The notes beneath the pieces were generated by a model that was not told where the DNA came from, did no database searches, and saw only the letters and a list, made by a program, of their open reading frames with translations. DNA of 64,000 bases, taken from JAIBJN01 sp035461525 (GTDB lineage Bacteria; Actinomycetota; Thermoleophilia; Gaiellales; Gaiellaceae). The position numbers and the translations under genes are program-made. The DNA lies in NCBI GenBank assembly GCA_035461525.1, contig DATHVD010000050.1, forward strand, positions 5,035 through 69,034, written 5' to 3'. Positions 22,722-30,623 of this stretch are shown here, in pieces (positions within the stretch are counted from its first letter, which is position 1; every line of letters starts with the position of its first letter).

Positions 22722-23540
22722 TCACGCCGGCGCCAGCTCGAGCTCGCGGACGGCGACCTGCTCGACGCGCGGGATCGGGAGCTGGAGGAAGCGCTCGCCG
22801 AGCGCGCGGAACTCGTCGGGCGAACCGGTCGTGAGGAAGCGGGTCGTTCCGTCCCGGGCCGGGTCATTCTCGACGCCCTTCCGCACCAGCGTCTCGGCGA
22901 CCTCGCGCGCGGTCTCGTCCGCCGAGAAGACGAGCGTCGTCCCGCGCCCCAGCGCGCGCTCGAACACGCGACGGATCATGGGGTAGTGCGTGCACCCGAG
23001 GATGACCGTATCGGCGCCCGCCTCGCGCACCGGCGCCGCGTACTCGCGCACGGCCGCGTCGAGCTCCTGCCCGGTCTCGCCGGCCTCGATCAGTGGGACG
23101 AGCTTCGGGCAGGCCACGGAAACGACCCGCGCGCCCGCGTCGAGTGCGTGCACGATCGCCTCGTAGCGGCCGCTCGCCACGGTCGCCTCGGTGGCGAGGA
23201 GCCCGATCGTGCGGTTGCGCGTCGCCTGCACCGCGGCGTGCGCCTCCGGGACGAGCACGCCGACGATCGGCACGGCGAGCGCCTCCTGCAGCGCCGGCAG
23301 CGCCGCCGACGTGGCCGCGTTGCACGCGGCGACGATCAGCTTGACGCCGCTCTGCTCCAGGTACGAGGCGATCTCGTGCGCGAACCGCCGGATCTCTGCA
23401 GCAGGCCGCGGCCCGTAGGGGCACCGCGCGCCGTCGCCGAGGTAGAGGAAGTCCTCGTGCGGCATCGTCACGAGGCACTCGTGCAGGACGGTCAGCCCGC
23501 CCGCGCCCGAGTCGAAGATCCCGATCGGCCTCGCGTCCAC
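22722..23540 (-). CDS. murI: Glutamate racemase
   Basis: Interconverts L- and D-glutamate to supply D-Glu for peptidoglycan. 272 residues. It starts MDARPIGIFDSGAGGLTVL. The two catalytic cysteines are seen in VAACNAATSAALPALQ and ILGCTHYPMIRRVFE; GDGARCPYGPRP is another family block. The GTG at 23540 lies 7 nt after TAGAAT, a leaderless arrangement. Divergent from pabB with 58 bp between them. Confidence 0.96.
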   Translation of the reverse strand: MDARPIGIFDSGAGGLTVLHECLVTMPHEDFLYLGDGARCPYGPRPAAEIRRFAHEIASYLEQSGVKLIVAACNAATSAALPALQEALAVPIVGVLVPEAHAAVQATRNRTIGLLATEATVASGRYEAIVHALDAGARVVSVACPKLVPLIEAGETGQELDAAVREYAAPVREAGADTVILGCTHYPMIRRVFERALGRGTTLVFSADETAREVAETLVRKGVENDPARDGTTRFLTTGSPDEFRALGERFLQLPIPRVEQVAVRELELAPA

Positions 23541-23598
23541 CCGCCCGATTCTAGGGACGAGGGCGGGCAGCGCTCCCCGGCACGCTAGCGTTCCCCCC

Positions 23599-24657
23599 GT
23601 GCTGGAGATCTGGGACGCCGACGATCCGCTGGCCCGGCTGGAGGCCTACCTCCGCGAAGCGGGGTTCTTCGCAGGAGGTGCCGGAGGGCTCGTCGCCGAC
23701 GTCTTCCTCGGCTACCGGCTCTCGAGCGCGCTGCGCCGCGCTCCCTGGCCCGACCCGCCGGAGCCCTGCCGGCTGCCGCTCGCGGCCGCGCGGATCCGCC
23801 CCGAGGGGGAGCGCAGCCCGGCGCCGGGCTCCTACCGGATCGGGGAGTGGCGGCGCTCGTGGAACGACGAGGGCTACGCGCACGCGATCGAGGAGGTGCG
23901 AGCGGCGATCGGACGCGGCGACGTCTACCAGGCGAACATCGTCCAGCACATGCACGCGCCCTTCGCCGGCGGCCCCGCCGGCCTCGCGGCGCGCCTCGCC
24001 CACCTGCGGCCGCTCCATCCCGCGCCGCTCGCCGGCGACGGCTGGACGGTCGTGTCGGGCTCCCCGGAGCTCTTTCTCGCCCGCCGCGGCAACCGCGTCT
24101 GGACGAAGCCGATCAAAGGCACCCGGCCGGCCGGCGTGCGCGACGAGCTGCGCGATTCCGAAAAGGACGTGGCCGAGCACGTGATGATCGTCGACCTGGA
24201 GCGCAACGACCTCTCTCGCGTGTGCGAGCCCGGCTCCGTGGGCTGGCCGGACCTGATGGCCGAGCGCGAGCTCGCCGGCGTGCGGCACATGGTCACGACC
24301 GTGGAGGGGCGCCTCCGCGCCGGCGTCGGCCTCGCGGACCTGCTCCGCGCCGTCTTCCCCGGCGGCTCGGTGACGGGCGCGCCGAAGATCGCCGCCCTCG
24401 ACCACATCGCCGCCTTCGAGCCGGTCGGCCGGGGCGCCTCGATGGGCGCGCTCGGGACGATCCGTCCGAATGGCGACCTCGACCTGGCGCTGACGATCCG
24501 CACGTTCGCGGTCGCCGACGGTCGGATTCACTTCTGGGTCGGCGGCGGCATCGTCTGGGACTCCGACCCGGTGGCCGAGATCGAGGAGTCGTGGACGAAG
24601 GCGCGCCCGCTCCTCGCCGCGGTCGGCACGCCCCTGCCCGAGGCCGTGCCGCGGTGA
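23599..24657 (+). CDS. pabB: Aminodeoxychorismate synthase component I
   Basis: Chorismate-utilising enzyme; with a glutaminase subunit it makes 4-amino-4-deoxychorismate for folate. The 352 residues cover the chorismate-binding domain and a reduced N-terminal domain. The motif KPIKGTRPAG, with the lysine that distinguishes ADC synthase from anthranilate synthase, is present, along with SPELFLARRG, DLERNDLSRVCEPGSV and GGSVTGAPKIAALDHIA. pabC follows with a 4-base overlap, which supports the folate assignment. The GTG at 23599 lies 7 nt after TAGCGT. No pabA is in the window. Confidence 0.93.
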   Translation: MLEIWDADDPLARLEAYLREAGFFAGGAGGLVADVFLGYRLSSALRRAPWPDPPEPCRLPLAAARIRPEGERSPAPGSYRIGEWRRSWNDEGYAHAIEEVRAAIGRGDVYQANIVQHMHAPFAGGPAGLAARLAHLRPLHPAPLAGDGWTVVSGSPELFLARRGNRVWTKPIKGTRPAGVRDELRDSEKDVAEHVMIVDLERNDLSRVCEPGSVGWPDLMAERELAGVRHMVTTVEGRLRAGVGLADLLRAVFPGGSVTGAPKIAALDHIAAFEPVGRGASMGALGTIRPNGDLDLALTIRTFAVADGRIHFWVGGGIVWDSDPVAEIEESWTKARPLLAAVGTPLPEAVPR

Positions 24658-25508
24658 GCGTGCTCGCGCTGGCCGTCGGCGGGCGCGGGCTCGTCGACCC
24701 CGCCGAGCCCGTCCTCCACGCCGACGACGAGGCGTTTCTCCGGGGACGAGCCGCCTTCGAGACGATGCGCGTCTACGGCGGGCGGCCGTTCCGGCTCGAC
24801 GACCACCTCGAGCGCCTGGCAGGCTCGGCGGCGCGGCTCGACCTCCCCGCGGTCGGCGTCGATGCCTTCCGCGCCCTCGCCGGCGAAGCGCTCGCGACGG
24901 CGGGCGAGCCCGAGGCCGTGCTGCGCCTGTACCTGACTCCGGGGCGCGAAGGCCTCGGCAGCCCGACGGCGCTGGCGATGGTCTCGTCGCTGCCGCCCGG
25001 CCTCGACGAGCGCCGCGCGGAAGGCATCCGCCTCATCTCAGCACCGCTCGGCTTCGACCCCGCCGTGCGCGCCGCGGCCCCGTGGATGCTGGGCGGCGTC
25101 AAGTCGACGAGCTACGCCGTGAACATGGCCGCGGAGAACGAGGCGCGGCGCCGGGGCGCCGACGACGCCGTCTTCCTCGCCCGCGGAGGGATCGTCCTCG
25201 AAGGGCCGGTCACGAACGTCTGGTGGCGGCGCGGGCGGACGCTCTACACGCCGGCGCTCGACCTCGGCATCCTCGCCGGCGTGACGCGCGCAGCCCTCCT
25301 CGGGGAAACCGCAGATCTCGGCTACGAGGTGCGCGAGGGCGCCTACCCGGTGGAGGAGCTCGCGGCGGCCGAGGAGGCGTTCACGACCTCCAGCGTGCGT
25401 GAGGTGATGCCTGCGGTTGCCCTCGACGGCGAGCCGATCGGCGACGGGCTGCCGGGCCCTGCCGCGGCAGACCTGCAGGCCGCGCTGCGCCGGGCGGCTG
25501 CCTCGTGA
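24654..25508 (+). CDS. pabC: Aminotransferase class IV, probable aminodeoxychorismate lyase
   Basis: PLP enzyme, 284 residues, expected to release pyruvate from aminodeoxychorismate to give p-aminobenzoate. Family blocks: DDEAFLRGRAAFETMRVYGGRPFRLDDHLERL at the start, the PLP lysine in LGGVKSTSYAVNMAAENEARRRGADDAVFL, VLEGPVTNVWW, and the phosphate-binding LDLGILAGVTRAALL. Class IV also includes branched-chain and D-amino acid aminotransferases, but the GTGA overlap with pabB favours PabC. It is in turn overlapped by an acetyltransferase-like gene. Confidence 0.9.
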   Translation: MSVLALAVGGRGLVDPAEPVLHADDEAFLRGRAAFETMRVYGGRPFRLDDHLERLAGSAARLDLPAVGVDAFRALAGEALATAGEPEAVLRLYLTPGREGLGSPTALAMVSSLPPGLDERRAEGIRLISAPLGFDPAVRAAAPWMLGGVKSTSYAVNMAAENEARRRGADDAVFLARGGIVLEGPVTNVWWRRGRTLYTPALDLGILAGVTRAALLGETADLGYEVREGAYPVEELAAAEEAFTTSSVREVMPAVALDGEPIGDGLPGPAAADLQAALRRAAAS

Positions 25509-26251
25509 CCGTCCGCATCCACACGGCCTCCGAGCGGCCCGACCTCTGGGAGCGCTCGCAGGAGGAGGTGCGCGACGTCTGGCCCGAGTACCAGCTCCAC
25601 GGCGACGTCCTCAACGTCTACTGGGGACGGCTGTGGGAGGACTTCCTCGACTTCCAGCTCGCCGTCCACGACGACGAGCGCGACCTGACGATCGCGCAGG
25701 CGCACACCATCCCGTTCGCGTGGGACGGCTCTGTCGAGAGCCTTCCGGCGGGGATCGACGGTCTGATGGAGGACGCCTTCCGCCTCCTCGAGGAAGGCGG
25801 ACGCGCCAACGCGCTCTCGGCGCTCGCGATCGAGGTCACCCCCTCGGAGCAGCGACGGGGGCTCAGCGGGGAGCTCGTCGAGGCGATGCGCGGGCTGGCG
25901 GCGCGCCACGAGCTCGGGGGCCTCGTCGCGCCCCTTCGGCCGACGTGGAAGGAGCGCTACCCGTTGACGCCGATCGAGCGGTACGCGGCCTGGACGCGCG
26001 ACGACGGGCTGCCGTTCGACCCTTGGATCCGGCTGCACGTCCGCCTCGGCGCGGAGATCCTCGCGCCGGAGCCCGAGTCGCTGCGGATCACGGGCACGGT
26101 CGCCGAGTGGGAGGCGTGGACGGAGATGGCGTTTCCGGAGAGCGGGACGTACGTGTTCCCGTTCGGGCTCGCGCCGCTCGAGGTCGACCGCGAGGCGGAC
26201 CTGGGCGCGTACTGGGAGCCGAACGTGTGGGTGCTGCACGGCGTAGGCTGA
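25505..26251 (+). CDS. GNAT-like acetyltransferase
   Basis: 248 residues. The central region carries a GNAT-like acetyl-CoA loop (ALAIEVTPSEQRRGLSGELVEAMRGLAARH), and the rest follows an actinobacterial family in which the block PTWKERYPLTPIERYAAW is conserved; substrate unknown. The GTG overlaps the pabC stop (GTGA), so it shares the folate transcript, but no folate role is known. The C-terminal half (GTYVFPFGLAPLEVDREADLG) is unlike standard GNATs and may be a substrate-specific lid. Confidence 0.7.
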   Translation: MTVRIHTASERPDLWERSQEEVRDVWPEYQLHGDVLNVYWGRLWEDFLDFQLAVHDDERDLTIAQAHTIPFAWDGSVESLPAGIDGLMEDAFRLLEEGGRANALSALAIEVTPSEQRRGLSGELVEAMRGLAARHELGGLVAPLRPTWKERYPLTPIERYAAWTRDDGLPFDPWIRLHVRLGAEILAPEPESLRITGTVAEWEAWTEMAFPESGTYVFPFGLAPLEVDREADLGAYWEPNVWVLHGVG

Positions 26252-26255
26252 GGCG

Positions 26256-26996
26256 ATGCGCGTCCTTTCGATCGTCCACCAGCCGGACGCGGCGAGCGGC
26301 GTCTTCGCCGACGCGTCCGCGGACGCGGGGCACGAGCTCGACGAGTGGCTGATCCCGGCCCGGCCCGAGCCACCCGCACCGCTCGAGTCCTACGGCGCCG
26401 TCCTCGTCTTCGGCGGCGCCATGCACGTCGACCAGGAGGACCGGCACGGCTGGCTCCGGGACGAGCGCATCCTGCTGCAGCGGCTCGTCGCCGACGGGGT
26501 GCCGGTGCTGGGCGTCTGCCTGGGCGGCCAGCTCCTCGCCAAGGCACTCGGCGCGCACGTGCGGCGGATGCCGAGCTCGCAGGTGGGCTGGTTCGACGTC
26601 GAGCTCACACCCGAGGCCGCCGACGACCCGCTTTTTGGCGCGCTCCCGGCGCGGTTCTCGTCGCTCCAGTGGCACACGTACCGCTTCGAGCTGCCCGACG
26701 GCGCCGTCCCGCTCGCGCGGAACGACCGCTGCCTGCAGGCCTTCCGCTTCGGTCCGTCCGCGTGGGGCATCCAGTTCCATGCGGAGGTGACGCGGGAGAG
26801 CGTCGCCGACTGGATCGAGTCGTCCAAGCCCGAGGACGACGGCGCCCTCGACGTCGAGCGGCTCCGCTCGGAGACGGAGGTGCGAATCGCCGCCTGGAAC
26901 GCGTTCGGCCGCGACCTCTGCGGCCGGTTCCTCGCGGCCGCCGAAGCGGCGAACCGCGCGGACGCCACGTCCGTTCCGGACACGCCCGGGGTCTGA
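26256..26996 (+). CDS. Type 1 glutamine amidotransferase
   Basis: 246 residues of stand-alone class I amidotransferase similar to the GMP synthase glutaminase domain. The nucleophile elbow is GVPVLGVCLGGQLLAKALG, and the His/Glu of the triad lie in AWGIQFHAEVTRE. Such proteins hydrolyse glutamine or gamma-glutamyl compounds; the partner is unknown. It could serve the adjacent PabB, but it lacks the usual PabA features and begins MRVLSIVHQPDAASG like unlinked family members. The ATG lies 6 nt after TAGGCT, which points to its own leaderless promoter. Confidence 0.85.
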   Translation: MRVLSIVHQPDAASGVFADASADAGHELDEWLIPARPEPPAPLESYGAVLVFGGAMHVDQEDRHGWLRDERILLQRLVADGVPVLGVCLGGQLLAKALGAHVRRMPSSQVGWFDVELTPEAADDPLFGALPARFSSLQWHTYRFELPDGAVPLARNDRCLQAFRFGPSAWGIQFHAEVTRESVADWIESSKPEDDGALDVERLRSETEVRIAAWNAFGRDLCGRFLAAAEAANRADATSVPDTPGV

Positions 26997-27004
26997 CCCC
27001 GGGC
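26984..27004 (+). terminator. Perfect 9-bp hairpin overlapping the amidotransferase stop codon
   Basis: GCCCGGGGT and ACCCCGGGC pair around a CTG loop; the TGA stop lies in the loop/stem boundary. No U-tract follows. It may be a Rho-independent-like terminator of a high-GC genome, or one unit of the local palindromic repeats. Confidence 0.5.
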
Positions 27005-27082
27005 ACGTCTGCCGCGGACACGGCCGTTCTGGCCTGCGATCGGCTTTCTACGGTAGTTCGGGTCCGCCGGCGCGGCCTCCCG

Positions 27083-27115
27083 GGACACGTCGGGTTCCTG
27101 GCACCGGGCGTGTCC
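27083..27115. repeat. Inverted GGACACG/CGTGTCC repeat between convergent genes
   Basis: GGACACG and CGTGTCC form a 7-bp stem around a 19-nt G/C-rich loop. Two more GGACACG copies lie at about 26978 and 27016 in the same 130-bp gap. Probably a bidirectional terminator or an extragenic palindromic element between the amidotransferase (+) and rhodanese (-) genes. Confidence 0.4.
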
Positions 27116-27123
27116 TCAGGGGA

Positions 27124-27474
27124 CTAGGCCGGTCGGCGGGACCACTCGTGCCAGGAGCCGGCGTAGTTCTCGGCCTCGACACCGGCGGCGCGGAGGAGCG
27201 CGGCCGCCATCTCGGAGCGGCTGCCGGAGTGGCAGTAGGCGACGACGCGAGCGTCCCCGGGAACACCGCGCCCGGCGAGGAGGGCGCGGAGGGCCTCCGC
27301 GTTGCCTCCGGCCGCGAAGAGCTCGTTGACGTCCACGTGCACGGCGCCCGGGATGTGGCCCTGGCGCGGATCGCACGGGTAGCCGCGCTCCCCCTCGTAC
27401 TCTGCGCGCGAGCGCACGTCGACGAGGGCGATCTCGCCGCGCGCGAGCAGGACGGCAAGCTCGTCGCCGGTCAC
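27124..27474 (-). CDS. Rhodanese-like domain protein
   Basis: 116-residue single rhodanese domain, likely a sulfurtransferase. It starts VTGDELAVLLARGEIALVDVRSRAEYEGE; the cysteine active-site loop is VAYCHSGSRSEMAAALL, and the terminal SWHEWSRRP fits the family. Preceding features are the HIPGAVHVD and CDPRQG blocks. The GTG at 27474 overlaps the stop of the alpha/beta hydrolase gene, the second overlap in a chain of four genes. Confidence 0.92.
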   Translation of the reverse strand: MTGDELAVLLARGEIALVDVRSRAEYEGERGYPCDPRQGHIPGAVHVDVNELFAAGGNAEALRALLAGRGVPGDARVVAYCHSGSRSEMAAALLRAAGVEAENYAGSWHEWSRRPA

Positions 27475-28184
27475 TCCTCCGCCTCCTCCAGGAACGCGAG
27501 CAGCTCCCGCGTCACCTCGGCGGGGCGCTCGAGCGGCGTGAGATGACCGGCGCCGGGGAGGCGCACGAGCCGGGAGGCGACGAGCTCCTCCGCCATCGCC
27601 TCGGCGTCCGCGGGCGGGGTCAGCTCGTCCTCCTCGCCGACGACGAGGAGCACGGGGACGTCGATCGTCGCGAGCGTCGGCCGCGAGTCCGGCCGGTCGC
27701 GCAGCGTCTCGAGCGACGCGACGAGGCCGTCCACAGGCTGAGCGAGGGCGAGCTCCCGGGCCCGCGCGACGACCTCCGGGTCGGCCCCGGGAGGAAAGAG
27801 CTTCGGCGCGAGCCCCGCCCAGAACGGCTGGACGCCCTCTTCCCGCAGCCTGAGGATCCCAGCGTCCCGCCCCGCGCGCTGCTCGGGCGTGTCCGGAGTC
27901 GCCCGGCTGTCGACGAGCGCGAGCCCCGGGATCCGCTCCGGCGCCTGCCGCCACAGCTCAAGCGCGAGGTAGCCGCCCATGGAGCAGCCGACGGGAACGA
28001 GCGGGCCGCGCACCAGGCCGAGCACCCCGTGGGCCCAGTCGGCGAACCCGACCACGGGCCCCTCGCCGGGGAGGTCCGGCGCGAGCACCGCGTAGCCGGC
28101 CTCTTCGAGCGCCGGGCGCTGCTCCTCCCACATGCGCGAGTCGAGCGGGAACGCGTGCAGGAGGAGGACGACGGGGCGGCTCAC
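27471..28184 (-). CDS. Alpha/beta hydrolase
   Basis: 237 residues, probable cytosolic esterase or C-C hydrolase. The fold's landmarks are LLLHAFPLDSRMWEEQ (oxyanion hole), nucleophile Ser in VGCSMGGYLALELW, acid in VVGEEDELTPP and His in LPGAGHLTPLERP. The substrate is unknown. The GTG start at 28184 overlaps the upstream stop (GTGA), and the gene is coupled in turn to the rhodanese gene. Confidence 0.9.
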   Translation of the reverse strand: MSRPVVLLLHAFPLDSRMWEEQRPALEEAGYAVLAPDLPGEGPVVGFADWAHGVLGLVRGPLVPVGCSMGGYLALELWRQAPERIPGLALVDSRATPDTPEQRAGRDAGILRLREEGVQPFWAGLAPKLFPPGADPEVVARARELALAQPVDGLVASLETLRDRPDSRPTLATIDVPVLLVVGEEDELTPPADAEAMAEELVASRLVRLPGAGHLTPLERPAEVTRELLAFLEEAEE

Positions 28185-28951
28185 GCCCGCTCCACCACGG
28201 TCGCGCCCTCCAAGGCAACGGCTTGGGCGTAGCCGTGAGCCGCCTGCGGTACGCCGAAGAGGCGGCCGAGCTCGGCGAGGAGCTCCGGGGCGGGCTCGAG
28301 CTCCTCCGGGTTGCGCCCCGTCCTCGCCGCCGCCCGCACGGCCTCGACGTCGGCGCCGGTCATACGCGCCATGAGCCGCGGGTTCGCGCCGAGCCCGATC
28401 ACCTCGCCCGGCGGCAACGGCCCGTAGTACTCGGGCACTGAGAGGTACTCGTCGACGACGCGGCCGCGCTCGAGCGCGATGTAGCGCACGACCCTGCCCT
28501 CCTCGAGGCCTATCGCCACGACGAACGCGCCCATCCGGTCGGAAATCTCCCTCGCCAGGCGGCGCAGCATCTCCGGCTCGCGGTCGCAGAGCTCGTCGTA
28601 CGCCGATGTCCAGCCGTCGCGCGGGGCGAGGACGACGCTCCCCTGCGACCCGCCCGGTAGCCGGGGCACGAACTGGCGCACGGCCCGCAGGACGGCCTCG
28701 ACGTCGTCGGTCTGCACGTGGATCGAGCCGAGAGACGGCGCCCGCCGCGCGCCGAGGTGCTCCTCGAGCGCCGCCACCGGCGCCTCGAGCACACGCGCGA
28801 GCTCGGTGAAGCCGGCGCGGATCCACGCGTCGCCGGCCTCGTGCGTCGTCCGTAGCCGCACCGTTTCCTCACCGGCGGAGCTCGCCTCGTCGATGAGACG
28901 CCGCAGCACGTCCTCGTTGGGAACGCCTTCGACCTCGGCCTCGTACGGCAT
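28181..28951 (-). CDS. Conserved-looking hypothetical protein
   Basis: 256 residues, soluble, no family recognised. It has a clear globular look: an N-terminal mixed region, a central region with GSQGSVVLAPRDGWTSAYDELCDREPEMLRRLAREISDRMGAFVVAIGLEEGRVVRYIALERGRVVDEYLS, and a helical end. Similar central blocks (single-stranded reading of VVRYxxxxxGxxxDEY) suggest a sensor-like alpha/beta domain, which is only an impression. The ATG lies 9 nt after TAGGCT, so this may be the promoter-proximal gene of the hydrolase-rhodanese run. Confidence 0.65.
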   Translation of the reverse strand: MPYEAEVEGVPNEDVLRRLIDEASSAGEETVRLRTTHEAGDAWIRAGFTELARVLEAPVAALEEHLGARRAPSLGSIHVQTDDVEAVLRAVRQFVPRLPGGSQGSVVLAPRDGWTSAYDELCDREPEMLRRLAREISDRMGAFVVAIGLEEGRVVRYIALERGRVVDEYLSVPEYYGPLPPGEVIGLGANPRLMARMTGADVEAVRAAARTGRNPEELEPAPELLAELGRLFGVPQAAHGYAQAVALEGATVVERA

Positions 28952-29757
28952 CAGCCCGACAGCCTATGGCCGAGGAGGAGGTAGTGCGCCGCCAGGTTGC
29001 GGTGTCCCGGGAAGCGGTCGCCGGCTGCACGCGTGTCCTCCTCGGCGTAGAAGTGGAGGACGGCCTTGCGCAGGCCGAGGTCGCCGGCGGGCCACACGTC
29101 CGGGCGGCCGAGGTGGCGGGCGAGGAACCACTCCGCCGTCCACTCGCCGATCCCGGGCAGCTCCACGAGCACGGCCTTCGCCTCGTCGTCGGGGAGGGGC
29201 GCGAGCGCGTCCAGGTCGAGGTCGGCGCGCGCGATCGCCACGACCGAAGCCGCCTTCCGACGGGTCAGCCCGACCGCGGCCACCTCCTCCGGCGAGGCGG
29301 CGGCGACACGCTCACGCGCGGGGAACGCCCAGACGCCGTCGTGCGGCTCGCCGAGGGCCTCGATGAAGCGGTTGCGGATCGAGAACGCGGCGCGCAGGGA
29401 GATCTGCTGCGCGGTGATCGACGTCACGAGGCTCTCGAACGGGTCGGGGACGAGCGGCGGACGGAAGCCGCGGAGCGCCTGGACGAGACGGGCGAGGACG
29501 GGCTCGGCGGCGGCGAAGGCCGCAAGGGCGTCGAGGTCGAAGGCGGCGCCGAGGAAGCGCCGGACCGGCTCCGCCAGCGCGGGGTCGGGCGGGTCGACGC
29601 GAACGCCGCCCGGCGCCGGCACGATCCGGACGGCGGTCCCGGCGAGGACGCGCCGCAGCCCTTCCCCGTCCCAGAGGTTGGCGAGATCCGGGCCGAAGAC
29701 GCGGTAGCGCTCGGTCGAGAGCCCGAAGTCGAACGGGTCGGGGAGCTCGACGACTAT
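28951..29757 (-). CDS. DNA-3-methyladenine glycosylase II-like (HhH-GPD) protein
   Basis: Base-excision repair glycosylase of the AlkA type, about 268 residues. The HhH-GPD core is seen in SLVTSITAQQISLRAAFSIRNRFIEALG, then LVELPGIGEWTAEWFLARHLGRPDVWPAGDLGLRKAV, with the helix-hairpin-helix LPGIGEWTA and the catalytic Asp in PAGDLGLRK. The conserved N-terminus begins IVVELPDPFDFG, but no ATG, GTG or TTG is in frame near it; the candidate first codons ATA (29757) or GTC (29754) overlap the stop of the upstream gene. Start uncertain. Confidence 0.87.
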   Translation of the reverse strand: MVVELPDPFDFGLSTERYRVFGPDLANLWDGEGLRRVLAGTAVRIVPAPGGVRVDPPDPALAEPVRRFLGAAFDLDALAAFAAAEPVLARLVQALRGFRPPLVPDPFESLVTSITAQQISLRAAFSIRNRFIEALGEPHDGVWAFPARERVAAASPEEVAAVGLTRRKAASVVAIARADLDLDALAPLPDDEAKAVLVELPGIGEWTAEWFLARHLGRPDVWPAGDLGLRKAVLHFYAEEDTRAAGDRFPGHRNLAAHYLLLGHRLSG

Positions 29758-29957
29758 GCGCGGGAGAGGCGGCGGCCGACCTGGCCGAGGTAGACAACCG
29801 TAAGGGCGAGGAACGCGACGCCGACGAGCGCGCGCGCCTGGTCGCCGCTCAGCGGGAACCGCGACTGCGAGGCCTTCCGGCCGGCCGTGTCCGCGAGGCG
29901 TCCGCGCCACCCGGGCGTGGCGCCCGCGTTTCCGATGGTCTTCCAGTCCATGCGCAC
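29754..29957 (-). CDS. Small single-pass membrane protein
   Basis: 65-67 residues, starting at GTG 29957 or ATG 29951 (MDWKTIGNAGATPGW). A polar, basic first half is followed by one hydrophobic helix (ARALVGVAFLALTVVYLGQV) and a basic end (GRRLSRA). It sits 3 nt after the stop of the HAD phosphatase gene and its TAG overlaps the apparent beginning of the glycosylase gene. No known family. Confidence 0.55.
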   Translation of the reverse strand: MRMDWKTIGNAGATPGWRGRLADTAGRKASQSRFPLSGDQARALVGVAFLALTVVYLGQVGRRLSRA

Positions 29958-29960
29958 GGC

Positions 29961-30623
29961 CTACCCCGAACGGCCCGCCGGCGAACCCGACGCAAGCAGG
30001 CTCTCGGCGATCTCGTGAAAGTCGTCGAACGGCTCGAAGGGGACGCCGCGCCCGGCCAGGTAGCGCGCGAGCCCGCGCGTCGCGAACACCCGGTCGGAGG
30101 CCTCGGCGGCGCACCGGTCGGAGTAGCCGTCGCCGACGTAGACGACCTCGCCGCCGTCCACGAGCCTGGCGACGACCGAGCGCTTGCACGACTCCCCGCA
30201 CACGTCGCAGTCCTCGTCGTAGCGCCAGTCGACCCGCCAGCCGTCGGGCCGGGGCTCGACGCGGTTGGCGTGCAGCTCGACCTCGACGCCCTCCCGCTCG
30301 AGGATCGGCTCGATCAGCTCGTGGAAGCCGCTCGAGACGATGAGAAAGCGCCACCCGCGCTCGGCCGCGAGCGCGACGAGCTCGCGGAAGCCGTCCCGTA
30401 TCTCGACGTTCTCGAGCTCCCAGCGGACTACGTCCTCGAGCGGCGCGGTGACCGGGAGGAACTCGCGGGTGATCACCTCGCGGAGCGGGAGCCGGCCGCC
30501 GTCGAGACCCTCGTCCACCTCCCGGTAGACGTCGGGGTCGCCGAAGCTCGACGCGATCGTGTCGAGCAGGTCCTGCTTCGTGACGGTGCCGTCGAAGTCG
30601 ACGACGAGCGTGCGCTCGCTCAA
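29961..30623 (-). CDS. HAD-family phosphatase, MtnX/phosphoserine-phosphatase-like
   Basis: 220 residues. HAD motif I LVVDFDGTVTKQD, motif II IVSSGFHELI and motif III/IV VVYVGDGYSDRCAAEASD are all present, and the cap holds a zinc-finger-like CDVCGESCKR seen in MtnX-type 2-hydroxy-3-keto-5-methylthiopentenyl-1-phosphate phosphatases. No methionine-salvage genes are nearby, so the substrate is open. The likely start is TTG at 30623, overlapping the hmgA stop (TTGA). It is therefore coupled to tyrosine catabolism. Confidence 0.82.
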   Translation of the reverse strand: MSERTLVVDFDGTVTKQDLLDTIASSFGDPDVYREVDEGLDGGRLPLREVITREFLPVTAPLEDVVRWELENVEIRDGFRELVALAAERGWRFLIVSSGFHELIEPILEREGVEVELHANRVEPRPDGWRVDWRYDEDCDVCGESCKRSVVARLVDGGEVVYVGDGYSDRCAAEASDRVFATRGLARYLAGRGVPFEPFDDFHEIAESLLASGSPAGRSG

